A model generated the notes under the pieces. It made no database searches. It worked only from the letters and a program-made list of their open reading frames with translations, and was not told the DNA's origin. A DNA stretch of 64,000 nt from Euryarchaeota archaeon UBA557 (GTDB taxonomy: Archaea; Thermoplasmatota; Poseidoniia; Poseidoniales; Thalassarchaeaceae): NCBI GenBank assembly GCA_002503285.1, contig DARI01000006.1, positions 1-64,000 of the forward strand, in the 5' to 3' direction. Below are positions 18,154-26,263 of the stretch, piece by piece. How positions within the stretch are numbered: the stretch's first letter is position 1; each line of letters opens with the position of its first letter. The position numbers and the translations under genes were made by a program.

Positions 18154-18457
18154 AAAGCCGACCCGATTAAAATTTGGTTTTAATGATTGGCATCATAAGT
18201 ATAGTATTGAAATCATCATTTATTTCAATTTTATAAATTTAGGCATGGTAGCCAAATCCAAATATATATTAAAAAGATACAAGAAAATAATAAATTCCCT
18301 GGGTAATACACAATGAGCGATTATTTGTTGCAGATAAACAAGGCACTTGACCAATATAAAAAGTAATCAAAACTTGAATAAGTAATGGAATTTACATTAG
18401 CTTTTTATTCATCATATTACCAATAATTAAAAATATATAAATTATATAAAAATTTAA
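18154..18457. other. AT-rich intergenic region of about 300 bases
   Basis: No clear gene is seen. It holds AAATATATATTAAAAAG near 18259-18275 (promoter-like), and about 45 bases later a 17-codon frame on the plus strand (18312-18365, MSDYLLQINKALDQYKK). The rest is A/T-rich and near-palindromic close to 18430-18455. The tiny frame may be chance, or the region may encode a small RNA. Confidence 0.35.
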
Positions 18458-18610
18458 TTATTTTAATCGTTTATTTTCCATAGCAGAATTTCTTAATAAA
18501 AATTCAATTTGAGAATTAAATGATCTTAAATCATCAGCGGCCCATTTCTGTAAAACTCTATGCAAGTTCGGATCTAAGCGAAGAAGGATTTTCTTTTTTT
18601 CCGACAGCAT
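18458..18610 (-). CDS. Ribbon-helix-helix (Arc-like) DNA-binding protein, 50 residues
   Basis: A 50-codon frame from ATG 18610 to TAA 18458. The product begins MLSEKKKILLRLDPNLHRVLQKWAAD, with the short beta strand (ILLRL) and two helices (LHRVLQKWAADDLRS and NSQIEFLLRNSAM) of the ribbon-helix-helix fold. Such proteins bind operator DNA as dimers. It starts 11 bases after the SPFH gene stop, so it is probably cotranscribed with it. As I recall, small Arc-like genes next to this SPFH family recur in bacteria, which makes the pair conserved. Its target is unknown. Confidence 0.75.
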   Translation of the reverse strand: MLSEKKKILLRLDPNLHRVLQKWAADDLRSFNSQIEFLLRNSAMENKRLK

Positions 18611-18621
18611 TTTAATCCAAC

Positions 18622-19515
18622 TTAGTACAAAGTTCCAGTATTAATGACAGGGGTAGTATCAGTTTCTGAGCAAAGGACAACTAGAAGATTACTTACCATA
18701 GTTGCTTTCTTTTCTTCATCCAATTCAATAATATTCTTTTCGCTAAGTTGCTCTAGGGCTAGTTCCACCATTCCAACTGCACCTTTTACAATCTCACTAC
18801 GTGCTGCTACAACTGCACTTGCCTGTTGCCTACGCAACATAGCTTGTGCTATTTCTTGTGAATATGCGAGATGGCTTATGCGAGCTTCAAGCACTTCAAT
18901 TCCTGCTCTCTTTAGTCTATTTTCTACAGATTGTTGTAATTGCATTGCGATTTCTTCTTGGTGACTTGAGAGTGCTATGCCGCCAACATCTTTGTCTTCA
19001 ATAACATCATATGGATACTTTGTAGCCATGGCCCTTAATGCTGCTTCGCTTTGAATTTGCACATAATTATTATAATTATCAACTTCAAACAACGCTTCTG
19101 CTGCATCAAAAACTCTCCATACTACTACAGCGGCTATTTCAACTGGATTTGCATTGACATCATTTACTTTCAACATCTTTGATTCAAAGTTTCTGATTCT
19201 TAATGAAATTCCTGTCTTTTGATACAGAGGATTTAGAAGAAAGCGGAACCCTTCAATTCTCACTGTACCTGAATATTTACCAAAAAATTGTAATGCTTTT
19301 GCTTCATTTGGTTGAATAATCATGTAACTGTTCGTATATATCATCCATAATGGGCCAGTAATGATTATTAATACACTTAAATTAGATACCCAGATTAAAA
19401 TTATTAAATTAAATAATCCCAATAGAATATGCAATATTAAACCTATGAAACCATTTAGAGTGTTTTTTTCGATATCTTTTATTAGTTCTTCTTTTCTAAT
19501 TACAGTATCCGACAT
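18622..19515 (-). CDS. SPFH/Band 7 domain membrane protein
   Basis: The 297-residue protein has two N-terminal membrane segments (about residues 20-58) followed by an SPFH domain: NEAKALQFFGKYSGTVRIEGF, SLRIRNFESKMLKVND, NPVEIAAVVVWRVFDAAEALF and the coiled-coil-prone EEIAMQLQQSVENRLKRAGIEVLEARISHLAYSQEIA region. SPFH proteins form membrane microdomain cages that hold proteases or other partners. An AGGA sequence 7 bases before the ATG may act as ribosome-binding site. It is followed by the ribbon-helix-helix gene and is divergent from two YbjQ genes. Confidence 0.92.
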   Translation of the reverse strand: MSDTVIRKEELIKDIEKNTLNGFIGLILHILLGLFNLIILIWVSNLSVLIIITGPLWMIYTNSYMIIQPNEAKALQFFGKYSGTVRIEGFRFLLNPLYQKTGISLRIRNFESKMLKVNDVNANPVEIAAVVVWRVFDAAEALFEVDNYNNYVQIQSEAALRAMATKYPYDVIEDKDVGGIALSSHQEEIAMQLQQSVENRLKRAGIEVLEARISHLAYSQEIAQAMLRRQQASAVVAARSEIVKGAVGMVELALEQLSEKNIIELDEEKKATMVSNLLVVLCSETDTTPVINTGTLY

Positions 19516-19657
19516 AATATTATCCTAATTACACCTAGTAGGGCCACAATTATAAAGATATCTAAATAATATCATATTAGTATCATATTTTAACAAATAT
19601 TTTATTTTTAATAATACGTAGAAATAATAAAATATGAAGTAGATTTACGAGCGTCTC

Positions 19658-19993
19658 ATGGTAGAGCAAATACAAGGAATCATAGTAGTTAATACCGAAA
19701 CAATTCCTGGAAAACTAATAACTGAAAGTTTTGGAGTAGTTTCTGGTTCAACAGTTCGGGCAAAGAATATCGGCAGAGACATTACTCAAGGATTGAAGAA
19801 TATTATGGGAGGTGAACTCCATAAATATACAGAATTATTGGAAGAATCTCGAAAAGAGGCTATGAGTAGAATGGTTTCTGATGCTATGGCAAGAGGGGCC
19901 AATGCAATAGTCAATGTTAGATTTGCAACTTCAGCAGTTACAACTGGAGCGGCAGAATTATTTGCTTATGGAACTGCTGTCAAGATTGAATAA
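19658..19993 (+). CDS. YbjQ/UPF0145 family protein
   Basis: The 111-residue protein matches the YbjQ pattern: VNTETIPGKLITESFGVVSGSTVRAKNI, a MGGELHKYTELLEESRKEAMSRM helix and GANAIVNVRFATSAV, ending in a conserved AYGTAV. The family forms pentameric rings and was once described as heavy-metal-binding; its function is not settled. A AATAAAATAT box lies about 28 bases upstream. Eight bases after its stop a second YbjQ gene follows. Confidence 0.9.
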   Translation: MVEQIQGIIVVNTETIPGKLITESFGVVSGSTVRAKNIGRDITQGLKNIMGGELHKYTELLEESRKEAMSRMVSDAMARGANAIVNVRFATSAVTTGAAELFAYGTAVKIE

Positions 19994-20010
19994 CTAATTA
20001 GGTGATTTTA

Positions 20011-20532
20011 ATGATCGGAGAGTTATTAGGAATCTTGTTAATTTTATTTGGAATTTTCTGGGTAGCGTTAGGTTTAATTTGGGCAATTGCATACCCAACC
20101 CTCCTTATTTGGGGGCTTGTATTTAGTGGCAAAAATCTTGATGAAATGATTGCAAACACTGTAGAAAGAGAAACTGAGATTATATCAAAAAATGGGAAGG
20201 ATCTGTTATCAAATATTGACGGAGGGTACCGTAAAGACGTCAAATCCTCAGGCATAGTATGGGCTGGAGCTGTGTATGGGCCAAGTCATTGGCACCTACT
20301 TAGAGGATTTTTAAATAATATAGTCGGAGGTTCAGTAGATATTTTTCAGAAAGTAATATCTGCTGGAAGGGCTGAATCCATGCAAAGACTAAGAGAAGTT
20401 GCAATTAATGAAGGGTGGGACGAAGTTATTAATGTAAGAATTGATACTTCTCCAATGACTCCTGCATCTCAAAAAAAGGGACTTAAAGCAGTTGAAGTTT
20501 TTGCATATGGGACTGGCATCAAATATTCTTGA
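20011..20532 (+). CDS. Membrane-anchored YbjQ/UPF0145 family protein
   Basis: The 173-residue protein is a second YbjQ domain (about residues 77-173: VWAGAVYGPSHWHLLRG, NIVGGSVDIFQKVIS, AGRAESMQRLREVA, VINVRIDTSPM and a final AYGTGI) with an added N-terminal membrane segment (2-40). It has an extra region between. I chose ATG 20011 because GGTGAT at 20001-20006 sits 4 bases before it; a GTG at 20002 would use that site as coding sequence. Forming a tandem pair with the soluble copy, it may tether a ring to the membrane. Confidence 0.85.
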   Translation: MIGELLGILLILFGIFWVALGLIWAIAYPTLLIWGLVFSGKNLDEMIANTVERETEIISKNGKDLLSNIDGGYRKDVKSSGIVWAGAVYGPSHWHLLRGFLNNIVGGSVDIFQKVISAGRAESMQRLREVAINEGWDEVINVRIDTSPMTPASQKKGLKAVEVFAYGTGIKYS

Positions 20533-20625
20533 CATATTTAATCACAGTTTTCAATACACATGTGTTACTCGGACATATATCTGACACGGCCCCTTTGTGG
20601 GATATGGAGTCGGAGGTTTACATTA

Positions 20626-21642
20626 ATGCAAAATCCAATTACACGCATAGAGCCACAATTAGCTGCACGTTTGGCTAAACAAAGTTATCATCTCGTTGGA
20701 GAACATGGAGGAGTAAAAGTATGCCACTGGACTAAACAGAGTTTGATTGCAGATAGGTCATGCTACAAAGGTACATTCTATGGCATTCAAAGTCATGGTT
20801 GCATGCAGATGGCACCAAATGTAGATACTTGCAATCTTGCATGCACGTACTGTTGGAGAGAACCTCATTCCGATACTCTAAACAAAATTGATGATGATCC
20901 ATATGAGTTGTTTTTACAATCTGTAAAGGCTCATAGAAGATTGATTACAGGTTTCGGCGGACACCCGAATGTCCCAAGAGAAAAATGGCTTGATGCCCAA
21001 GATCCTAAGCATGTTGCTATTTCCCTTAATGGTGAGCCGACGCTGTATTCAAGATTGAGCGAGTTTCTAGAAATTTGTCACCAACATGGGGTTTCTACAT
21101 TTTTAGTCACGAATGGCAGTTTGCCAAAAGTAATTGAGAATTTAGATACATTGCCTACTCAATTATATGTTAGTGTAGATGCACCAAATAAGGAAGTTTT
21201 CGATCGGATATGTAAACCGAAATTCGATACAAACGCATTTCATAAATTAGAACAAACTTTGGAAATTTTACCTTCATTAGATACTAGAACAGTGTGCAGA
21301 CACACACTAATAAAAGGTGAATCTTTAGGTCATGAGAAAGATTATGCGAGGCTTGATAATATAGCTGATCCTATGTTTATTGAGGCAAAAGGGTACGTAC
21401 ATGTTGGTAAAAGCCAGAATAATCACACCATAGAAAACATGCCAAATCATACCGAAGTTATGGATTTTTCAAATAAATTAGCAAAGCTTGTTGGAAGAGA
21501 AGTCCTCTCAGAGAGAAGCGAAAGTAGAGTTGCATTAATAGGAAAGGAAATGATTCCAGTGACATTACCAATAAAAATTCGAGATTTGCCGAGTGATTTA
21601 GGAATAGCAAAACCTCAAAAATTTTCATTACCCCAGGTTTGA
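20626..21642 (+). CDS. taw1: 4-demethylwyosine synthase (TYW1/Taw1), radical SAM enzyme
   Basis: Radical SAM enzyme that builds the tricyclic base of wyosine at G37 of tRNA-Phe, from pyruvate. It has the radical SAM Cys triad CNLACTYC (Cys69, Cys73, Cys76), the AISLNGEPTLYSRL motif, and Cys residues upstream (VCHW, RSCYK) that in TYW1 bind a second cluster. The start is ATG 20626: GGAGGT at 20612-20617 sits 8 bases upstream. A longer in-frame start at 20560 has no such site and would add 22 unlikely residues. The 338-residue length fits archaeal TYW1. The lipoprotein gene follows after 4 bases. Confidence 0.95.
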   Translation: MQNPITRIEPQLAARLAKQSYHLVGEHGGVKVCHWTKQSLIADRSCYKGTFYGIQSHGCMQMAPNVDTCNLACTYCWREPHSDTLNKIDDDPYELFLQSVKAHRRLITGFGGHPNVPREKWLDAQDPKHVAISLNGEPTLYSRLSEFLEICHQHGVSTFLVTNGSLPKVIENLDTLPTQLYVSVDAPNKEVFDRICKPKFDTNAFHKLEQTLEILPSLDTRTVCRHTLIKGESLGHEKDYARLDNIADPMFIEAKGYVHVGKSQNNHTIENMPNHTEVMDFSNKLAKLVGREVLSERSESRVALIGKEMIPVTLPIKIRDLPSDLGIAKPQKFSLPQV

Positions 21643-21646
21643 TACT

Positions 21647-23458
21647 ATGAATAAAAATATAATTAGTATATTTATTGTTTCTATATTTTTAATTTCACCT
21701 TTGTCAGGATGCTTGGCGAATGAAAATAAAACTAATAAAATAAATGATGAACAACATTGGTTACCCGATGTCGAAGACAGAGCAGATATGATTTACAAAA
21801 ACGATGATGTATTCAGCCGTGTTTCTATCAATGGGACTTATGAAATAGATGAAGTTAGATCAAAATATATTTCTGTCCCTGAGATAACTCTTACAGATGG
21901 AGGAGCAGGATTAACTGGAGATGCGGCAGTCCACATGGGTCTATGGCTACCTAAGATAGAAGGGTGTGATATGGATGCAGAAAATATTGAAGATAGATGT
22001 AAAGTTCCAATTATCGCAGAAATAGGCCCATATTATGATGATGGAGATGTTGACGCTCTAACGCCTGCAGATCGCCTGGGCCGGTTTTTAATTGAGAATT
22101 TAGTTCCTCATGGATATGGAATAGCTCAAGTTTCAGTATTTGGAACTGGGGAATCAAATCATTGTATGGATCTTATGGGGCTCGACGAACAAGAAGGAAT
22201 TCATGCAGCTGTCGAATATCTTGGTACTGCATCTTTTTCCAATGGAGCAGTTGGAATAATTGGTAAATCATATGACGGATCTACTCCTTGGGAAGCTGCA
22301 GCAATGGGCTCTGAATATCTAAAAACAATCATCCCAATGTCCGGACTTATTGGAGCTCATGATTTGATGTGGAGAAATGGAAGTATGGAAGCAAGAGGAG
22401 CAATAATGCATAATGGAGTTTATGGTAGCTTTGGATTGGATGGCAATCTTGATGATTCTCAAAATGCATGTGAAGGATATTTGGAAGGATATTATGCTGG
22501 CCCCGCAGCATATCTATCTGGCGATAATCTAGCATGGACTGGCAGTGACTATTGGGGAGAAAGAACTTTTTTAGATAGGGCTTTACAAAATTATAATGGC
22601 TCAGTATACATAATACATGGAATGCAAGATTGGAACGTTGATCCGCATATGGCATTTCCAACCCATAATATCTTGATTGAACACGGATTTGATGTCAAAG
22701 GACTTTATGGTCAATGGGGTCATGATTATCCTGATAGAGAAAGTGGCCATTCAGGGCTATCGAGTGGAAGGGGTGCAGAAGCATTTCCACACACATTAAG
22801 ATGGGATTGGGCAGATGATTTGCTAGAATGGTTTGATTATTATCTGAAAGATGAGGGGCCAGCACCTAGACTGATAGCAGAAATTCAAGATAATATGGGT
22901 TCATGGAGAGTCGAAAATGAATATCCTCCGAAGGATAAAGATTGGATAAATTATGACATGGATACTTGTAATGTAATAGAAGGTGGTGAGTTAGTAACGT
23001 CCAGTTCATCATTGACAATCGAATGCCCAACATTCGAAGAAGAGATTAGAATTATTGGAACACCAATATTTCATGTTCAAGCAACTACTTCGCTTCTATC
23101 GACTAGTGGGCACCTCTTTGTTGAGATGGTGCAGTCCAGTAATGGAATGCACCTGGGTCATGCAGTTATGGACTTAAGATTTTTTGACGGAGGAAAAGAA
23201 GGTCAAGTTTTGAATCCAGGGCAGACAGTAATAGCTAAGATGGAATTTTTTGGAATGGATGTAATAATACCCGAAGGTGATGGTATTCAATTAATAATAT
23301 CTCAGACTGGAGAAGACTATATTCCTAGCCCAGTATCGACTTTTCCGGTAACATTAGGACTGGATGTATCTTCAATTCTTGGCTTGTCAATAGTAAATCG
23401 GACATGTTCTGATTTATTCCTACCGCCAATGCATGAACCGTACACTCAATGCTCTTGA
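21647..23458 (+). CDS. S15-family X-Pro dipeptidyl-peptidase-like lipoprotein
   Basis: A 603-residue exported enzyme. It starts with a lipoprotein signal (IISIFIVSIFLISPLSGC, Cys24 the likely lipid site). The alpha/beta hydrolase domain has the S15 nucleophile motif GKSYDG, an acid in IIHGMQDWNVD and His in QWGHDY. The C-terminal jelly-roll (SLTIECPTFEEE, HLGHAVMDLRF, VIIPEGDGIQLIIS) is the usual S15/CocE domain. Likely cuts peptides or esters outside the cell. The start is ATG 21647, 4 bases after TYW1. Confidence 0.88.
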   Translation: MNKNIISIFIVSIFLISPLSGCLANENKTNKINDEQHWLPDVEDRADMIYKNDDVFSRVSINGTYEIDEVRSKYISVPEITLTDGGAGLTGDAAVHMGLWLPKIEGCDMDAENIEDRCKVPIIAEIGPYYDDGDVDALTPADRLGRFLIENLVPHGYGIAQVSVFGTGESNHCMDLMGLDEQEGIHAAVEYLGTASFSNGAVGIIGKSYDGSTPWEAAAMGSEYLKTIIPMSGLIGAHDLMWRNGSMEARGAIMHNGVYGSFGLDGNLDDSQNACEGYLEGYYAGPAAYLSGDNLAWTGSDYWGERTFLDRALQNYNGSVYIIHGMQDWNVDPHMAFPTHNILIEHGFDVKGLYGQWGHDYPDRESGHSGLSSGRGAEAFPHTLRWDWADDLLEWFDYYLKDEGPAPRLIAEIQDNMGSWRVENEYPPKDKDWINYDMDTCNVIEGGELVTSSSSLTIECPTFEEEIRIIGTPIFHVQATTSLLSTSGHLFVEMVQSSNGMHLGHAVMDLRFFDGGKEGQVLNPGQTVIAKMEFFGMDVIIPEGDGIQLIISQTGEDYIPSPVSTFPVTLGLDVSSILGLSIVNRTCSDLFLPPMHEPYTQCS

Positions 23459-23508
23459 TTAGATAATTTCATGGGAAAGGTTTGAGTCAAATACTCATAT
23501 TCATCGAT

Positions 23509-23865
23509 ATGAATTGGTTAAACCTAATTGCTAAAGGAATTTTTAGTGGTGCGATTATAGTATTTGCAAGTGAGATGGCTAAAAAATCTGCAATGTTTGG
23601 AGCATTGATAGTATCAATACCACTAGTCAGTATACTTTCTTTAATTTGGCTTTATGATGATACTAAAGATGTAATTGAAGTAGCAAATTTTGCGGAGAGT
23701 ATTTTGTGGTTAGTATTGCCTTCAACCTTATTATTCATTTTACTTCCATATTTACTTAGAAGAGGTTTGAGTTTTGAAAGTTCTATGGCTATAGGAGTTA
23801 GCGTTACAATAATTGCATATTTAATTAGTATTTACGTAGCGGCAACGTATTCCGATATATCCTAA
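23509..23865 (+). CDS. DUF3147 family membrane protein
   Basis: A 118-residue protein with four hydrophobic segments. The pattern SGAIIVFASEMAKKSAMFGALIVSIPLVSILSLIWLY and the later VLPSTLLFILLPYLL match DUF3147, a family without known function. The start is ATG 23509; a TTG at 23482 would add nine residues and is less likely. It follows the lipoprotein gene by 50 bases and ends 3 bases before nadE, convergent. Confidence 0.8.
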   Translation: MNWLNLIAKGIFSGAIIVFASEMAKKSAMFGALIVSIPLVSILSLIWLYDDTKDVIEVANFAESILWLVLPSTLLFILLPYLLRRGLSFESSMAIGVSVTIIAYLISIYVAATYSDIS

Positions 23866-23868
23866 AAA

Positions 23869-25572
23869 TTACTTCTTTGCAGCCAAAGGTTGCCTCCAAC
23901 CTTGCCCAAACGACCGATTTGAAACACGAGGTGCGGGAGGCATTTGCCACCTTTTGTGTTCATTAGATTTCATTTTTTTAAGTATCCAAGAGACTGTTTT
24001 TTCATCAAATTCTGTATTTACTATCCCTCTTTCAATCCAATCTTCTAAAATTTTATCAAGTACTTCATAAGGAGGCAAGGAATCTTGATCTTCTTGATTG
24101 GGTTTCAATTCAGCAGATGGAGGCTTTAGGATAGTAGATTCAGGAATAGGCGGTTCTTTGCCGTTATCTCTGGCTTCTTCATTGATTAATCTGGCTATTC
24201 TATATACTTCGGATTTGTATAAATCTCCAATGGGCGCGTATCCTCCACACATATCACCATATAGAGTACAATAACCAATGGCTAATTCTGATTTATTACC
24301 AGTTGCTAATGCCATCCCTCCATATGCATTAGCATAGGCCATAACAGTCAAACCTCTAAGTCTGGCCTGTATATTTTCAAGATAAATATCATTAACACTA
24401 GAGTCGTCAATTGGGATTAATTTATTCAAATATTTTTCAGAAATATTTTGTAAATCAGAGAGTTCCAATTGGTGAAAGTGGGCTCCAAGGGATTTTATTA
24501 AAATCATAGCATCATCTTTGGAATGGCCACTAGAGTAACGCATTGGCATAGAAATTCCATGAACGGCATCGGGACCTAATGCTCTACATGCAATTGCGGC
24601 GGTGACAGCTGAATCTATTCCTCCACTTACTCCTAAGACTACTGATTTGATATCAGATTTATTGCAATAATCCCTTAATCCAATAGTAATTGCTTCTAAA
24701 ATATCTAAATCGCCACCTATATTTTTAGATTTATCATTAATAGAAAAAATCTTAGCATCTTTAAAAATACACTCATCGCCGTTAATTTCAATAATTTTAG
24801 AATTTTTTGGCATGTCTAAATTTACTAAAATTATTGCTTCTTTCCAAGCGGGACCTTGTATAACATCTCCATTAGGCCATGAGATAATGGATCTCCCATC
24901 AAATATTAAATCATCATTTCCTCCTACTTGGTTACACATCAGATATGGATGATTCAAAGATACTGCTGCGGACCTAACTACATCTAACCTCATATCTTCC
25001 TTATCTGCATGATATGGTGAAGCTGAAAGGTTTATTGAATATGATAACGAATCATGTGCGTTGGATAGTTGTGCTATCGGATCGTCATCATAATCACTAG
25101 GAACATGTCCAGAGTGTTGCCATGCATCTTCACAAATTGTAATACCTAATTTCATAAGGTTGGGATCTTCAATTATTGATATACCATTACCTTTTTCAAA
25201 ATATCTTGCCTCATCAAATACATCATAAGTAGGCAAGAGTTGTTTTCTGTATAAATTTTTTATTTTTCCATTTCCGCTACAATAAATTACACCATTTGAG
25301 GGCAGATTATTTGATTCCATTGGACCCATTGGACTCCCAATAAGGATTGGAATTGGCGATACTATTCTTGCTATAGCTTGCTCACAGCGTTTAACAAAAT
25401 CTTTTTCCAAAAGTAAATCTCGCGGTGGATATCCGCAAATTGCTAACTCGCTAGTCATAGCCATAGTTGCACCATTTTCAACTGCAATAGCAGCTAAACG
25501 AGATATTTCGGACGAGTTATGTGTTATATCTCCAACAATAGAGTTGAGTTGTAGCAGCGCGACGACACTCAT
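23869..25572 (-). CDS. nadE: Glutamine-dependent NAD+ synthase
   Basis: Last step of NAD synthesis: amidates NaAD using ammonia from glutamine. The N-terminal nitrilase-type glutaminase domain has its Glu (TSELAICGYPP), Lys (YRKQLLPTYDVFDE) and Cys (ITICEDAW). The C-terminal synthetase has the SGGIDS P-loop, ATGNKSEL and the YAPIGDLYKSEVY site. I use ATG 25572 because the family begins VALLQLNSIVGDI; the longer frame, from 25680, would overlap the LemA gene by 62 bases. It is the last gene of the HMA/GIDE/LemA run. It works with NadA and the NAD kinase of this window. Confidence 0.95.
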   Translation of the reverse strand: MSVVALLQLNSIVGDITHNSSEISRLAAIAVENGATMAMTSELAICGYPPRDLLLEKDFVKRCEQAIARIVSPIPILIGSPMGPMESNNLPSNGVIYCSGNGKIKNLYRKQLLPTYDVFDEARYFEKGNGISIIEDPNLMKLGITICEDAWQHSGHVPSDYDDDPIAQLSNAHDSLSYSINLSASPYHADKEDMRLDVVRSAAVSLNHPYLMCNQVGGNDDLIFDGRSIISWPNGDVIQGPAWKEAIILVNLDMPKNSKIIEINGDECIFKDAKIFSINDKSKNIGGDLDILEAITIGLRDYCNKSDIKSVVLGVSGGIDSAVTAAIACRALGPDAVHGISMPMRYSSGHSKDDAMILIKSLGAHFHQLELSDLQNISEKYLNKLIPIDDSSVNDIYLENIQARLRGLTVMAYANAYGGMALATGNKSELAIGYCTLYGDMCGGYAPIGDLYKSEVYRIARLINEEARDNGKEPPIPESTILKPPSAELKPNQEDQDSLPPYEVLDKILEDWIERGIVNTEFDEKTVSWILKKMKSNEHKRWQMPPAPRVSNRSFGQGWRQPLAAKK

Positions 25573-25618
25573 CAATTGGTCAACATAAGTTATGACATTC
25601 AAGTCTACCGATATAAAT

Positions 25619-26245
25619 CTATAATCTGATCTCTGGTCCGGCCCTGACTTGTTTATCCACAACACTAAAACCTTCTGCACGACTGAAGGATGCTAATTTT
25701 GCAATAAATAATGCTGGAAAAGACATGATACTAACATTATATGTGAAAACGTATTCGTTATGTATTTGCCTTACATCCGCAAGTTCCTGTTCAATTCTCT
25801 CTAGTTTTCTCAATATGTCTTTTATTGCAACAATTGCATCTAAATCGGGATATTGCTCAATAACTCCCCTTATTGACATTGTTGCACCAGCAAGAATGCC
25901 ATTAGCTTCTGATAACTTAGGCATATCATAATTTCTTCCTGGCATATCCTTTGATTGTTCACGATCCCCTCTTGCTCTTGCAAAGGATTTCCATATTTCT
26001 TTTTCGTGATCAAGTTGTCCTTTTGCCATATCGACAGCGTCTTCAATCAGATCAAATCTTTCTTGTAATATAGTATCTATATTGTCTTCGCCTTTTTCCA
26101 CTTGTAAATTTAAACCGGTTAGCCTATTGTAAGTGCTGTATGCCCATAAAAATATGAGACCTAAAATAGTCCCTATAAAGCATGCTGAAGTGAGTAATAG
26201 TATACTAAGCGAATCTTCCATCACTATCTCATAGAGGGCCATCAT
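25619..26245 (-). CDS. LemA family protein
   Basis: The 208-residue protein has an N-terminal membrane segment (about residues 12-35) followed by a long LemA helical domain: YNRLTGLNLQVEKGEDNIDTILQERFDLIEDAVDMAKG and IVAIKDILRKLERIEQELADVRQIHNEYVFTYN. LemA proteins are membrane helical bundles of unsettled function. Start may be ATG 26245 or ATG 26221 (Met9). Directly follows the GIDE-domain gene with an 18-base gap. The LemA/GIDE pair is a known recurring association. Confidence 0.88.
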   Translation of the reverse strand: MMALYEIVMEDSLSILLLTSACFIGTILGLIFLWAYSTYNRLTGLNLQVEKGEDNIDTILQERFDLIEDAVDMAKGQLDHEKEIWKSFARARGDREQSKDMPGRNYDMPKLSEANGILAGATMSIRGVIEQYPDLDAIVAIKDILRKLERIEQELADVRQIHNEYVFTYNVSIMSFPALFIAKLASFSRAEGFSVVDKQVRAGPEIRL

Positions 26246-26263
26246 TATTGAATATTTACTAAT

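Noticed and set aside
18312..18365. 17-codon plus-strand frame MSDYLLQINKALDQYKK
   Set aside because: It is too short to call a gene without conservation or expression data; it is kept only as an observation.
20560..20625. N-terminal extension of the TYW1 frame from an upstream ATG
   Set aside because: The strong GGAGGT site points to ATG 20626, and the extension lacks family resemblance.
25573..25680. 36-codon extension of nadE
   Set aside because: It overlaps the LemA gene and lacks similarity to the glutaminase domain start.
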